Shown in pieces: positions 16,988 to 25,621 of a stretch of DNA of 64,000 nucleotides (positions are counted from its first letter, which is position 1; every line of letters begins with the position of its first letter). This DNA comes from PALSA-968 sp964387075. Lineage in GTDB: Bacteria > Bacteroidota > Bacteroidia > B-17B0 > Aurantibacillaceae. The notes beneath the pieces were generated by a model. That model ran no database searches. It had not been told where the DNA came from and saw only the letters and a program-made list of their open reading frames with translations. Where the stretch lies: NCBI GenBank assembly GCA_964387075.1, contig CAYLVB010000002.1:186001-250000 (forward strand), written 5' to 3'. The position numbers were made by a program, and so were the translations under genes.

Positions 16988-17479
16988 TCAGATACACTTA
17001 AAGTAGTCAAAAGGCTCCAGGCAATCCTTGCATTTATAGAGCGCTTTGCAGGCCGTTGAGCCAAACTGGCTTACCATTTCGGTGTTTTTAGAATGACAAC
17101 GTGGGCAGGCAACGTCCTTTTGCTTACCGGTTAAGAAGGATTTATCGGTAGTACTTTCATTCGGCGGCGCTATGCCGTATGCTCTCAATTTCTCCTTGGC
17201 TTCAGCCGTTAGCCAGTCTGTGGTCCAGGCGGGTGTATACACCATGTTGATCTTTACATGTTCTACGCCATGGTTTTTAAGGGTTTTCATCACATCGTCC
17301 TCCATTTGTTTCATGGCCGGGCAGCCGCTGTAGGTGGGGGTCATGTCGAGTTCTACGCCTTGCGGACTGCTTTTTATCTTGCGGATCACGCCTAATTCAA
17401 CAATGCTGATCACCGGAATTTCGGGATCGGGTATCTCTTCGAGGAAGGAAAGTATCTCTTTTTCGGTGTAAATGGACAT
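16988..17479 (-). CDS. paaD: Phenylacetyl-CoA epoxidase subunit PaaD (PaaJ)
   Basis: 163 residues. An N-terminal MIP18/DUF59 domain (PDPEIPVISIVELGVI; YSGCPAMKQMEDD; PAWTTDWLT) is followed by the C-terminal zinc-ribbon-like element CPRCHSKNTE ... FGSTACKALYKC and CLEPFDYFKCI that distinguishes PaaD from plain SufT-like proteins. PaaD is thought to serve Fe-S or di-iron assembly for the PaaABC(E) epoxidase in aerobic phenylacetate degradation. Here no other paa gene is nearby and a private -7 box precedes it, so it is transcribed alone. Product call is firm; the cellular role here is inferred. Confidence 0.9.
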   Translation of the reverse strand: MSIYTEKEILSFLEEIPDPEIPVISIVELGVIRKIKSSPQGVELDMTPTYSGCPAMKQMEDDVMKTLKNHGVEHVKINMVYTPAWTTDWLTAEAKEKLRAYGIAPPNESTTDKSFLTGKQKDVACPRCHSKNTEMVSQFGSTACKALYKCKDCLEPFDYFKCI

Positions 17480-17483
17480 AGTA

Positions 17484-17491
17484 CAAAGTTA
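17484..17491 (-). promoter_or_regulatory. -7 box (TAACTTTG) for paaD
   Basis: TAACTTTG on the minus strand, 5 nt upstream of the paaD start codon; matches TAnnTTTG. Confidence 0.5.
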
Positions 17492-17637
17492 ATCCATTCT
17501 TGTCTCTAAATCCTTAAACAGGTTCAAGGCTGAGTAAAATCATCTATTGCAGCCATGCAAGACCAGGGAGCGTTTTTAACAAGGCCAACCTTTTTTCAAC
17601 AATCGGATTTTCAATGCTTTTACCATCGTTTATTGAT

Positions 17638-17645
17638 TAATTTTG
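17638..17645 (+). promoter_or_regulatory. Probable -7 box for purH
   Basis: TAATTTTG matches TAnnTTTG and ends 15 nt before the purH start codon. No purine riboswitch-like structure was recognised upstream. Confidence 0.5.
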
Positions 17646-17659
17646 CCCTTTAGCATTAA

Positions 17660-19186
17660 ATGAGCAAACAAAGACAGATCAAAAGCGCGCTGGTTTCGGT
17701 TTTTTATAAGGATAATCTTGAACCCGTCATCAAAAAGCTGAACGCATTGGGCGTAACTTTATACAGCACCGGCGGCACACAAACATTCATTGAAAAATTA
17801 AACATTCCAGTTGTACCGGTTGAAGAACTCACTTCTTTTCCTGAAATTTTAGGTGGACGTGTAAAGACCTTGCACCCAATAATTTTCGGAGGCATTTTAG
17901 GAAGACGCGAACTGCAGAGCGACGTGGCTCAAATGGAGAAGCATGAAATTCCGAACATCGACCTGGTGATCGTTGATCTTTATCCATTTGAAGAAACAGT
18001 TGCCAAAGACGCACCGGAAGAAGATGTCATTGAGAAAATTGACATAGGCGGAATTTCTTTGATCCGTGCTGCGGCCAAGAATTTCAACGATGTGATCATT
18101 GTCTCTTCAAGAAATGATTACAACGACCTGCTTGCGCTCCTCAATGCAAAGAACGGCTCCAGCGACCTGGCCGACAGAAGGAGATTTGCCGCGAAGGCAT
18201 TTGCCATGAGCAGTCATTACGATTCGGCCATCTTCTCGTATTTCAATAGAGAAGAAAAGATCCCTGTTCTGAAAGTGAGCGAGAACAAGGCGAATGTTTT
18301 ACGTTACGGAGAGAATCCGCACCAGCAGGGAATTTTCTATGGCAATTTAGATGAGATGTTCGAGAAATTGAATGGAAAAGAACTTTCTTACAATAACCTG
18401 CTTGACGTAGACGCGGCGGTTGATCTCATCGAAGAATTCACCGAAACCACTTTCGCCATTTTAAAACATAACAACGCTTGTGGTATTGCCTCGCGTCCTA
18501 ATTTAGTAGATGCCTGGAATGCCGCATTAGCCGCTGATCCTGTTTCGGCCTTCGGCGGAATTTTGATCTGCAATGCAACTGTTGACGAGGCGAGCGCGAA
18601 CGAGATCAACAAACTTTTCTTTGAAGTGATCATCGCTCCCGCTTACGATCCAAAAGCGTTGGAGATCCTCAAAGCAAAAGCCAATCGCATCATCCTCATT
18701 AAAAAGAAGAACAAGAACAATACCCGGTCCTTCCGCACTTTACTGAACGGCGTGATCGAACAGGACCGCGACCTGAAAACAGAAACTGAGAAAGACCTGA
18801 ACCCTGTTACAACGCTTGCCCCAACAAAAGAACAGGTAAAAGATCTGCTCTTCGCCAACAAATTAGTGAAGCATACCAAGTCAAATACAATCATCCTTGC
18901 CAGGAACGGCCAGCTTTTAGCCAGCGGTACCGGGCAAACCTCGCGCGTTGATGCCCTGCGCCAGGCTATTGCCAAAGCCCAAAGCTTTGGCTTCGACCTC
19001 AATGGGGCCGTAATGGCCAGCGACGCTTTCTTCCCCTTCCCGGATTGCGTGGAGATAGCCGATAAAGCCGGTATCAAAGCGGTAATTCAGCCTGGCGGAA
19101 GTATCAAGGACAAAGACAGCATAGCCTATTGCAACGAACATCATATTTCGATGGTAATGACAGGAAACCGCCATTTTAAACATTAA
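17660..19186 (+). CDS. purH: Bifunctional AICAR formyltransferase / IMP cyclohydrolase
   Basis: 508 residues, standard PurH length. The N-terminal MGS-like domain (from about residue 5, with YSTGGTQTF and GGRVKTLHP) is the IMP cyclohydrolase; the C-terminal domain, with KHTKSNTIILA and SGTGQTSRVDA, is AICAR transformylase. Together they carry out the last two steps of IMP synthesis. An unusual Lys/Asn-rich stretch (about residues 350-380, IILIKKKNKNNTRSF) lies at a variable site. Followed 50 nt later by mreB, with which it may share a transcript. Confidence 0.97.
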   Translation: MSKQRQIKSALVSVFYKDNLEPVIKKLNALGVTLYSTGGTQTFIEKLNIPVVPVEELTSFPEILGGRVKTLHPIIFGGILGRRELQSDVAQMEKHEIPNIDLVIVDLYPFEETVAKDAPEEDVIEKIDIGGISLIRAAAKNFNDVIIVSSRNDYNDLLALLNAKNGSSDLADRRRFAAKAFAMSSHYDSAIFSYFNREEKIPVLKVSENKANVLRYGENPHQQGIFYGNLDEMFEKLNGKELSYNNLLDVDAAVDLIEEFTETTFAILKHNNACGIASRPNLVDAWNAALAADPVSAFGGILICNATVDEASANEINKLFFEVIIAPAYDPKALEILKAKANRIILIKKKNKNNTRSFRTLLNGVIEQDRDLKTETEKDLNPVTTLAPTKEQVKDLLFANKLVKHTKSNTIILARNGQLLASGTGQTSRVDALRQAIAKAQSFGFDLNGAVMASDAFFPFPDCVEIADKAGIKAVIQPGGSIKDKDSIAYCNEHHISMVMTGNRHFKH

Positions 19187-19235
19187 TGAAACTTTAAAAG
19201 AACTAATACGTAAATACACTTAATCGTACCCCATT

Positions 19236-20258
19236 ATGGCCCTTATAAACTTTTTAACACAGGAGATCGCGATCGACTTAGGAACGGCGAACACCATTAT
19301 CATTTGTAACGATAAAGTGGTGGTAGACGAACCCAGTATCGTGGCGGTTGACCGTACCACAGGCAAAGTAATTGCGGTTGGGAAACAAGCCCAGCAAATG
19401 CACGGTAAGACACACGAGAACATCAAAACCATTCGTCCGCTGAAGGATGGAGTGATCGCCGACTTCCAGGCCGCCGAGGAAATGATCAAAGGAATGATCC
19501 GCATGATCAACCCGGGCCGTAAGTTCTTCCAGCCTTCTTTGAGAATGGTGATTTGTATTCCTTCCGGTATCACGGAGGTGGAGAAACGTGCCGTACGTGA
19601 CAGTGCCGAGCACGCGGGCGCCAAAGAAGTTTACATGATACACGAACCTATGGCAGCTGCCCTGGGTATGGGAATTGACGTTGAGGAACCTGTAGGAAAT
19701 ATGATCATTGACATTGGAGGTGGTACCAGCGAGATCGCGGTTATCGCCCTTGGAGGTATCGTTTGCGATAAATCGGTGCGTATTGCCGGTGACGACTTTA
19801 CGGCCAACATTGAGGAATACATGCGTCGCCAGCACAACATCCTCATTGGCGAGCGTACGGCAGAACGTGTTAAAATTGAAGTAGGAGCGGCCATGACCGA
19901 GATCGAGAATCCACCGCCGGACTTCCCGGTTCACGGAAGGGACCTCATGACCGGTATTCCCAAAGAAATTCACGTGAGCTATGTGGAGGTTGCCCATGCT
20001 TTGGATAAATCGATCTCTAAAGTGGAAGAGGCGATCCTGAACGCTCTCGAAATGACCCCGCCCGAGCTTTCGGCCGATATTTACCGTACGGGAATTTACC
20101 TGGCCGGTGGAGGTTCCTTGCTGCGCGGGTTAGACAAACGTATCTCTATGAAGACCAAACTGCCGGTGCATATTGCCGAAGACCCGCTGCGTGCGGTGGC
20201 CCGCGGAACCGGTATTGCCCTCAAGAATATCCACCGCTTCCCGTTCCTGATCAAGTAA
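19236..20258 (+). CDS. mreB: Rod shape-determining protein MreB
   Basis: 340 residues. Actin-family nucleotide-binding motifs are visible: DLGTANTII (phosphate 1), IDIGGGTSEIAVIA (phosphate 2) and GIYLAGGGSLLRG (adenosine). MreB filaments guide the elongasome for lateral wall synthesis. First gene of the mreB-mreC-mreD-mrdA cluster. Confidence 0.97.
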   Translation: MALINFLTQEIAIDLGTANTIIICNDKVVVDEPSIVAVDRTTGKVIAVGKQAQQMHGKTHENIKTIRPLKDGVIADFQAAEEMIKGMIRMINPGRKFFQPSLRMVICIPSGITEVEKRAVRDSAEHAGAKEVYMIHEPMAAALGMGIDVEEPVGNMIIDIGGGTSEIAVIALGGIVCDKSVRIAGDDFTANIEEYMRRQHNILIGERTAERVKIEVGAAMTEIENPPPDFPVHGRDLMTGIPKEIHVSYVEVAHALDKSISKVEEAILNALEMTPPELSADIYRTGIYLAGGGSLLRGLDKRISMKTKLPVHIAEDPLRAVARGTGIALKNIHRFPFLIK

Positions 20259-20322
20259 ACCGGATACTGCTAACAATTTCAGGTTGAGAAATTATATCCT
20301 TTCTATAGTTTTTACGCCTAAT

Positions 20323-20357
20323 AATTCTGCATTTTTAATTCTGAATTCTTAATTGAA
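20323..20357 (+). repeat. Heptamer tract (TAATTCT family) directly upstream of mreC
   Basis: AATTC or a close variant at 20323, 20330, 20337, 20344 and 20351, exactly 7 nt apart. The tract ends 2-3 nt before the mreC start codon. The same unit recurs at 23633-23681. Confidence 0.85.
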
Positions 20358-20359
20358 AA

Positions 20360-21211
20360 ATGCGCGCGCTTTTAAATTTCGCCATAAAGAACTATTACTA
20401 CCTGCTTTTCGTGCTATTGCAGGCTGCTTGTGTGCTGTTGATGGTGAAGAACAGAAGCTTCCAGAGCACGCACATCATCAACTCGGCAAATGCGGTCTCG
20501 GCCAAGTCTTACGAAATGGTGGCCAATACGCGGGAATACTTATCGCTGCGCAACGAGAACCAAAAGCTAGCCGACGAGAATGCGAAACTGAAAAATATCT
20601 TACGCTCTTCCGCTTACGAATTCATCAACCTGGTGCGTTACGAGCGCAACGATACGCTCTACAAGCAAAAATACAGCTATATCGCCGCTAAAGTGATCAA
20701 TAACTCAACCAACATGCGCAGCAATTACATCACGCTCAATGTCGGCAAAGCGCAGGGCATTGTGCATGATATGTCCATCATCAATACGCAAGGTATTGTA
20801 GGTGTGGTAAAGGATGTTTCCGAGAATTACTGTTCGGCGCTTTCGGTGCTGCACAAAGATGTAAAGATCAATTGCAAGTTGAAGAGAGATGGTTCTTACG
20901 GTCCGCTAAACTGGGAAAAGGATGACGATTATACCAGCGCTACACTAACCGATATTCCTATTCACGCGAAATTTAAAGTAGGAGATACAATTGTTACAAG
21001 CGCGCTCTCTTCGATCTTCCCCGAAGGCATCATGGTGGGTACGGTGCGGCAATTTGAAAGAAAGAGCGGCGACGCATTTTTTACACTGAAGATAAACCTT
21101 GCCACTGAGTTCCGAAAGCTGAACCACGTTTACGTGGTGAAGAATTTCTTTAAGGTGGAACAGGACAGCCTGGAAATAAATTCTCAAAAGCACGACAAAG
21201 ATGATAAGTGA
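20360..21211 (+). CDS. mreC: Rod shape-determining protein MreC
   Basis: 283 residues: a transmembrane helix at about 10-28, a coiled coil (LRNENQKLADENAKLKNILR, residues about 68-87), then the beta-rich MreC domain with GIVHDMSIINTQGIVGVV. MreC bridges MreB with the PBP2/RodA synthase in the periplasm. The gene overlaps mreD by 11 nt. Its upstream gap of about 100 bp includes a heptamer repeat tract ending at the start codon. Confidence 0.95.
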   Translation: MRALLNFAIKNYYYLLFVLLQAACVLLMVKNRSFQSTHIINSANAVSAKSYEMVANTREYLSLRNENQKLADENAKLKNILRSSAYEFINLVRYERNDTLYKQKYSYIAAKVINNSTNMRSNYITLNVGKAQGIVHDMSIINTQGIVGVVKDVSENYCSALSVLHKDVKINCKLKRDGSYGPLNWEKDDDYTSATLTDIPIHAKFKVGDTIVTSALSSIFPEGIMVGTVRQFERKSGDAFFTLKINLATEFRKLNHVYVVKNFFKVEQDSLEINSQKHDKDDK

Positions 21212-21725
21212 GATCGGTAAGAACATAGTTCGCTTCGTTGTGCTGCTGTTCCTGCAGGTGTTGATCGTGAAGAACATCCAACTGGGCAGGTATTTCATAT
21301 TCTTTCCTTATGTGCTTTTCATTATGCTCCTGCCTTTCAATACCAATAAACCGCTGGTACTGCTCATTTCTTTCATCTTTGGTCTTTGTATCGATCTTTT
21401 TTACGATACGCAGGGCATGCACGCTTCGGCTTGCGTATTTCTCGGATTGATCCGCGGGTTTGTGCTCAAGCTTTTATCGCCGCGCGAAGGTTACGAGGAG
21501 AATCACAAACCCACATTGGCATACATGGGAACAGCCTGGTTCATTTCCTACGCGTTGCTTTTGATCTTTTCTCATCACCTGGTACTTTTCTATCTCGAAG
21601 CGTTTACGTTCCGGGAATTCTTCCGCACCTTATTGCGCGTACTTTGCAGCACACTTTCAACCTTTGCTTTTGTGTACATGCTGCAATTCCTGTTTTACAG
21701 ATCTAATACCGAAAGACTGGCATGA
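21201..21725 (+). CDS. mreD: Rod shape-determining protein MreD
   Basis: 174 residues with four to five hydrophobic segments and the MreD-typical start (short cytoplasmic head, then VVLLFLQVLIVKNI) and the segment GLCIDLFYDTQGMHA. Integral inner-membrane part of the elongasome. Overlaps mreC by 11 nt and mrdA by 4 nt (ATGA), so all three are translationally coupled. Confidence 0.92.
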   Translation: MISEIGKNIVRFVVLLFLQVLIVKNIQLGRYFIFFPYVLFIMLLPFNTNKPLVLLISFIFGLCIDLFYDTQGMHASACVFLGLIRGFVLKLLSPREGYEENHKPTLAYMGTAWFISYALLLIFSHHLVLFYLEAFTFREFFRTLLRVLCSTLSTFAFVYMLQFLFYRSNTERLA

Positions 21726-23587
21726 ACCGCGGACGGCAACTGGAGGGCAGGCGTTTTATTATTGGCGGGGTTTTCTGCCTGGTGGCCATCATTTACATCT
21801 GCCGCCTGTTCTACATGCAGGTCATCGATAAGCAATCGGTGGTGGATGCGCGAAACAATGCTTTTCGCTATCGCACGGAGTATCCCGTGAGAGGATATAT
21901 TTACGACCGCAAGGGAAAATTACTTTTATTGAATGACCTTGCATATGACCTGATGGTGGTTCCGAAGAACGTTAAGTTCTGCGATACAGCGGCTCTTTGC
22001 AGTATATTAGGAATTGACACCCTGGGGTTTACCAAGCGAATGAAAAAGGCCAAGCAAACTCCACGCAAGGAATCTTATTTCGAAAAGCAGATCTCTTCCG
22101 AGGTTTACGCCAAGCTCCAGGAAAAGATGTATCGCTTCCAGGGGTTTTTCATCCAGAAAAGAAGCTTGCGACGCTATCCGAAAAAGATCGCAGCTCACTT
22201 ATTGGGTTATATCGGCGAGGTAAACAAAGCGCAGGCCGAAAAGGACCCGTATTACAAGGAAGGTGATTACATCGGCATCAGCGGGATTGAAAAGGCGTAC
22301 GAAAAAGAATTACGCGGCATCAAGGGAACCAAAGTGGAAATGGTAGACGTGAATAACAAGGTAATGGGACGCTACGCCAACGGAGCTTACGATACGCTGG
22401 CTATTTCCGGAAAAGCCTTGTATTGCACCATTGACGCCGACCTGCAGGAATACGGGGAAAAGCTCATGCAGGGAAAAAAAGGAAGCGTGGTGGCTATCGA
22501 TCCAAGCACGGGTGAGATTTTGTGTCTTGTTACAAGTCCCACCTATGACCCTAACCTGATGGTAGGTCGGGAACGTTCTAAGAATTACGGGGCACTGCAA
22601 AAGGATACGATCGGGATTCCGCTCTTTAATCGCGCGTTGATGGGAGCATATCCTCCCGGTTCTGTATTTAAATTAATTGACGCGCTCGTAGGATTGAAGG
22701 AAGGCGTGCTTACACCCGAAACCGTTTATCCCTGTAGTCACGGGTACGCGCCCATGGGCAATAAGCCGTATTGTCACCACGCCGGCTCCAGCGATCTCAA
22801 TCGAGCCATCCAGGCTTCGTGCAACTCGTATTTTTCTTACGTATTTAAAAGTATTGTCGATCATCATCCGGGCGGAACATTTGCGGATGGGTATAACAAA
22901 TGGCGCGATAATGTAATGAGCTTTGGGGTGGGTAAAAAACTTGGATCAGATCTTCCTTATGAATTGGGCGGCAACGTGCCCAGCTTAAAATATTATTACA
23001 AAGTTTTTGGCGAAGGAAATTTATTTGCCAACCGTATTGTTTCGTTAGGCATTGGCCAGGCCGAGTTAACTATTTTGCCGGTGCAGATGGCCAACGTGGT
23101 GGCTTGCATAGCCAATCATGGATATTTTTATACGCCGCACATCATTCGCGGAATTGGGGATGAGAAAAAAACAAACCCGAAATTTACCGTCAAGAATTTT
23201 TGTACAGTGCCTGCCGATAAATTTCAGCCGGTTGTGGATGGGATGGAAAACGTGATGAAACCCGGGGGGACTGCTTATGCGTCCTATATAAAAGGCATCT
23301 CGGTTTGCGGAAAAACAGGTACCGCGCAAAATCCACATGGGGCCGATCACGCTGTGTTTTTGGCTTTCGCGCCAAAAGATAACCCCAAGATCGCCATTGC
23401 CTGCGTAGTTGAAAATTGCGGTTTTGGCGGTGTTTTCGCAGCCCCCATAGTTAGTCTTATGATCGAAAAGTATCTCAAGGGAGAGATCGATCGCACAGAC
23501 CCCCGCAGGGTGGATATGGAGAAAAGGATGCTGGAGATCGATATCATCAATAACAAAAACGTACCGGTTCAGCGAAAACACCACTAG
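21722..23587 (+). CDS. mrdA: Penicillin-binding protein 2 (elongation transpeptidase)
   Basis: 621 residues, bitopic: transmembrane helix at about 12-32, PBP dimerisation domain, then the transpeptidase domain with SVFK (Ser314, Lys317), SCN (Ser366, Asn368) and KTG (531-533). It forms peptide cross-links during side-wall growth, partnered with RodA and MreC. The usual downstream partner rodA is absent; a short gap with a repeat tract leads into eno. Confidence 0.95.
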   Translation: MNRGRQLEGRRFIIGGVFCLVAIIYICRLFYMQVIDKQSVVDARNNAFRYRTEYPVRGYIYDRKGKLLLLNDLAYDLMVVPKNVKFCDTAALCSILGIDTLGFTKRMKKAKQTPRKESYFEKQISSEVYAKLQEKMYRFQGFFIQKRSLRRYPKKIAAHLLGYIGEVNKAQAEKDPYYKEGDYIGISGIEKAYEKELRGIKGTKVEMVDVNNKVMGRYANGAYDTLAISGKALYCTIDADLQEYGEKLMQGKKGSVVAIDPSTGEILCLVTSPTYDPNLMVGRERSKNYGALQKDTIGIPLFNRALMGAYPPGSVFKLIDALVGLKEGVLTPETVYPCSHGYAPMGNKPYCHHAGSSDLNRAIQASCNSYFSYVFKSIVDHHPGGTFADGYNKWRDNVMSFGVGKKLGSDLPYELGGNVPSLKYYYKVFGEGNLFANRIVSLGIGQAELTILPVQMANVVACIANHGYFYTPHIIRGIGDEKKTNPKFTVKNFCTVPADKFQPVVDGMENVMKPGGTAYASYIKGISVCGKTGTAQNPHGADHAVFLAFAPKDNPKIAIACVVENCGFGGVFAAPIVSLMIEKYLKGEIDRTDPRRVDMEKRMLEIDIINNKNVPVQRKHH

Positions 23588-23632
23588 AGCCATACTAATT
23601 TAGCCCTAGTATTCAATTAATTATGTGGTTTT

Positions 23633-23681
23633 CATTCTTAATCCACAATTCTTAATTCTGAATTCATAATTCTGAATTCGA
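23633..23681 (+). repeat. Heptamer tract (TAATTCT family) in the eno promoter region
   Basis: AATTC at 23647, 23654, 23661, 23668 and 23675, with degenerate copies at 23633 and 23640: seven units in perfect 7-nt phase. It stops 5 nt before the eno -7 box. Confidence 0.88.
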
Positions 23682-23685
23682 CCCT

Positions 23686-23693
23686 TATCTTTG
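23686..23693 (+). promoter_or_regulatory. -7 box for eno
   Basis: TATCTTTG matches TAnnTTTG; predicted 5' leader about 40 nt. The position expected for the upstream box falls inside the heptamer tract, where no TTTG is present. Confidence 0.6.
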
Positions 23694-23738
23694 TGCCGAA
23701 AAACAGAAGGCATTCCTTCGGAACCCAAAAATTTCCTT

Positions 23739-25028
23739 ATGGCTTATATCTATCACATCCAGGCCCGCCAGATCTTAGATTCCCGCGGTAACCCAACCGT
23801 TGAAGTTGAGGTTTTTACAGATACCGGCCACGTTGGCCGCGCCGCGGTTCCTTCAGGAGCTTCAACCGGTACGCACGAAGCGGTTGAGCTGCGTGATAAC
23901 GATAAGACCCAATACTTAGGGAAAAGCGTGAACAAGGCTGTAGAGAACGTCAACACTGTTCTTCTCGAAGGATTGAAAGGCATACAGATCTTCAACCAGA
24001 ACGAGATCGACGCCAAAATGCAGGAGATCGACGGAACGGATAACAAAGCCCGCCTTGGAGCCAACGCCATCCTCGGAGTTTCTTTGGCCTGCGCGAAAGC
24101 TGCTGCCGAGGTTTTAAGTCAGCCGCTGTATCGTTACGTAGGCGGAGTGAACGCGAACCTGCTGCCAATTCCAATGATGAACATTTTGAACGGAGGAGCG
24201 CACGCCGATAACGGCATCGACTTCCAGGAATTCATGGTGATGCCGGTTGGCGCCGAAAGTTTTTCGGAAGGTCTGCGCATGGGAACCGAAGTTTTCCACC
24301 ACCTGAAAGCTGTGTTAAAGAAACAAGGACTTTCCACCAACGTGGGAGATGAAGGAGGATTCGCTCCCAATATCAAATCGAACGAAGATGCTTTGAAATA
24401 CGTTTTACAAGCCATCGAATCTGCAGGTTACAAACCGGGCGAAGATATCTACATCGCCATGGATGCCGCCGCTTCTGAGTTCTACGACGCGAAAAAGAAA
24501 ATTTACAAATTCAAAAAATCTACCGGCGACGAATTAACTTCTGACCAGATGGTTAAATACTGGGCCGACTGGTGCAAGAAATATCCCATCATCTCCATCG
24601 AAGACGGCTGTGCCGAAGACGATTGGGACGGATGGATCGGCCTCACCGAAAAAGTAGGTGATGACGTGCAGTTAGTGGGCGATGATCTTTTCGTTACCAA
24701 TGTAAATCGTTTGGCCGATGGCATCAACAAAGGCGCTGCCAATTCCATTCTTGTAAAAGTAAATCAGATCGGAACTTTGACCGAAACCATCGAAGCCGTG
24801 AGCATGGCCCACATGCATGGTTATACTTCAGTAATGAGTCACCGCAGCGGTGAAACAGAAGATACTACGATCGCCGACCTGGCGGTTGCTTTGAATTGCG
24901 GCCAAATTAAAACCGGCTCAGCCTCCCGCAGTGATAGGATCGCCAAATACAACCAGTTGTTGCGTATTGAAGAACAATTGGGTGGCGCGGCAGGGTACTT
25001 AGGGAAGAACTTTCGCTACGTAAAGTAA
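23739..25028 (+). CDS. eno: Enolase
   Basis: 429 residues from the ATG at 23739 (MAYIYHIQARQILDSRGNP); an in-frame extension to 23691 is rejected because it would begin within the promoter and does not resemble enolase. Enolase converts 2-phosphoglycerate to phosphoenolpyruvate. Motifs visible: SGASTGTHEAVELRD, the metal ligands in AMDAAASEFYD, SIEDGCAEDDW and VGDDLFVTN, and SHRSGETEDTTIADLAV. A 30-codon frame begins 1 nt after its stop. Confidence 0.97.
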   Translation: MAYIYHIQARQILDSRGNPTVEVEVFTDTGHVGRAAVPSGASTGTHEAVELRDNDKTQYLGKSVNKAVENVNTVLLEGLKGIQIFNQNEIDAKMQEIDGTDNKARLGANAILGVSLACAKAAAEVLSQPLYRYVGGVNANLLPIPMMNILNGGAHADNGIDFQEFMVMPVGAESFSEGLRMGTEVFHHLKAVLKKQGLSTNVGDEGGFAPNIKSNEDALKYVLQAIESAGYKPGEDIYIAMDAAASEFYDAKKKIYKFKKSTGDELTSDQMVKYWADWCKKYPIISIEDGCAEDDWDGWIGLTEKVGDDVQLVGDDLFVTNVNRLADGINKGAANSILVKVNQIGTLTETIEAVSMAHMHGYTSVMSHRSGETEDTTIADLAVALNCGQIKTGSASRSDRIAKYNQLLRIEEQLGGAAGYLGKNFRYVK

Positions 25029-25029
25029 T

Positions 25030-25122
25030 ATGACCAAAGCAAGAGCAAGATTCTATACTGTAAAAAAAGCCGTGGCGATACTTCTTCTCGCGTTCTTGTT
25101 CGCGGGAACTCTTTTTGCTTAA
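25030..25122 (+). CDS. Possible 30-residue hydrophobic peptide
   Basis: ATG one base after the eno stop codon; the peptide is a basic head (MTKARARFYTVKKAVA) then a hydrophobic segment ILLLAFLFAGTLFA ending the chain. Its TAA overlaps the ATG of the next gene (TAATG). It may be a real small membrane protein or only a coupling ORF; no family is known to me. Confidence 0.35.
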   Translation: MTKARARFYTVKKAVAILLLAFLFAGTLFA

Positions 25123-25619
25123 TGCAAAAGTTTCTGTTAGTATGTATAGCCGTGACGATGTTTTCGTGTCGTGAAGACCTCCGAACAAGAGAGCATGGCA
25201 CCAGGCTTAATAGCAAGGATTATCCGGATAAAACAGAGCGTCTAACCGTTTTTAATCAATTCATTGGTACCCATTCAGCCATCACGGATGTTGAGTTTGA
25301 TCTTTTCAACGTAAATGGTTTTGGCGATGATAGGTCAATTCCCGGTGCTTCTTCGCGCTATTACAGGTATGTTGTAAAGGTAGATCCGGCCGATGTAGGT
25401 GCCTGGTGCGATTTCCTCCACCCATTGAATTTAGACACTTCTGGTGCGTGGCAGAATTGGCAGGATTCGTTGGTTTCATTGCGCAAAGACCAGTGGGGTT
25501 GTCAATCGGCCCCACAATTTTATACCGCAATTCCGGAATCCTTTATCGAGGGCAAAGGCTTGTTGGTGATTGTTTACAGGCCCGAAGGGATCATTTTTAG
25601 AGAGGTGATGGTTAATTAG
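25122..25619 (+). CDS. Small lipoprotein, function unknown
   Basis: 165 residues; lipobox VTMFSC with Cys16. The mature part is about 150 residues with several aromatic residues (SRYYRYVVKVDP, WCDFLHPLN, AWQNWQDSLV) and a C-terminal LLVIVYRPEGIIF. No family recognised. It starts within the stop codon of the 30-codon frame and probably belongs to the eno transcript. It converges with ansA, leaving only 2 bp between the stop codons. Confidence 0.7.
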   Translation: MQKFLLVCIAVTMFSCREDLRTREHGTRLNSKDYPDKTERLTVFNQFIGTHSAITDVEFDLFNVNGFGDDRSIPGASSRYYRYVVKVDPADVGAWCDFLHPLNLDTSGAWQNWQDSLVSLRKDQWGCQSAPQFYTAIPESFIEGKGLLVIVYRPEGIIFREVMVN

Positions 25620-25621
25620 AG

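Noticed and set aside
19278..19997. Minus-strand 239-codon frame inside mreB
   Set aside because: Mirror frame of a clearly coding gene (mreB) with conserved actin motifs.
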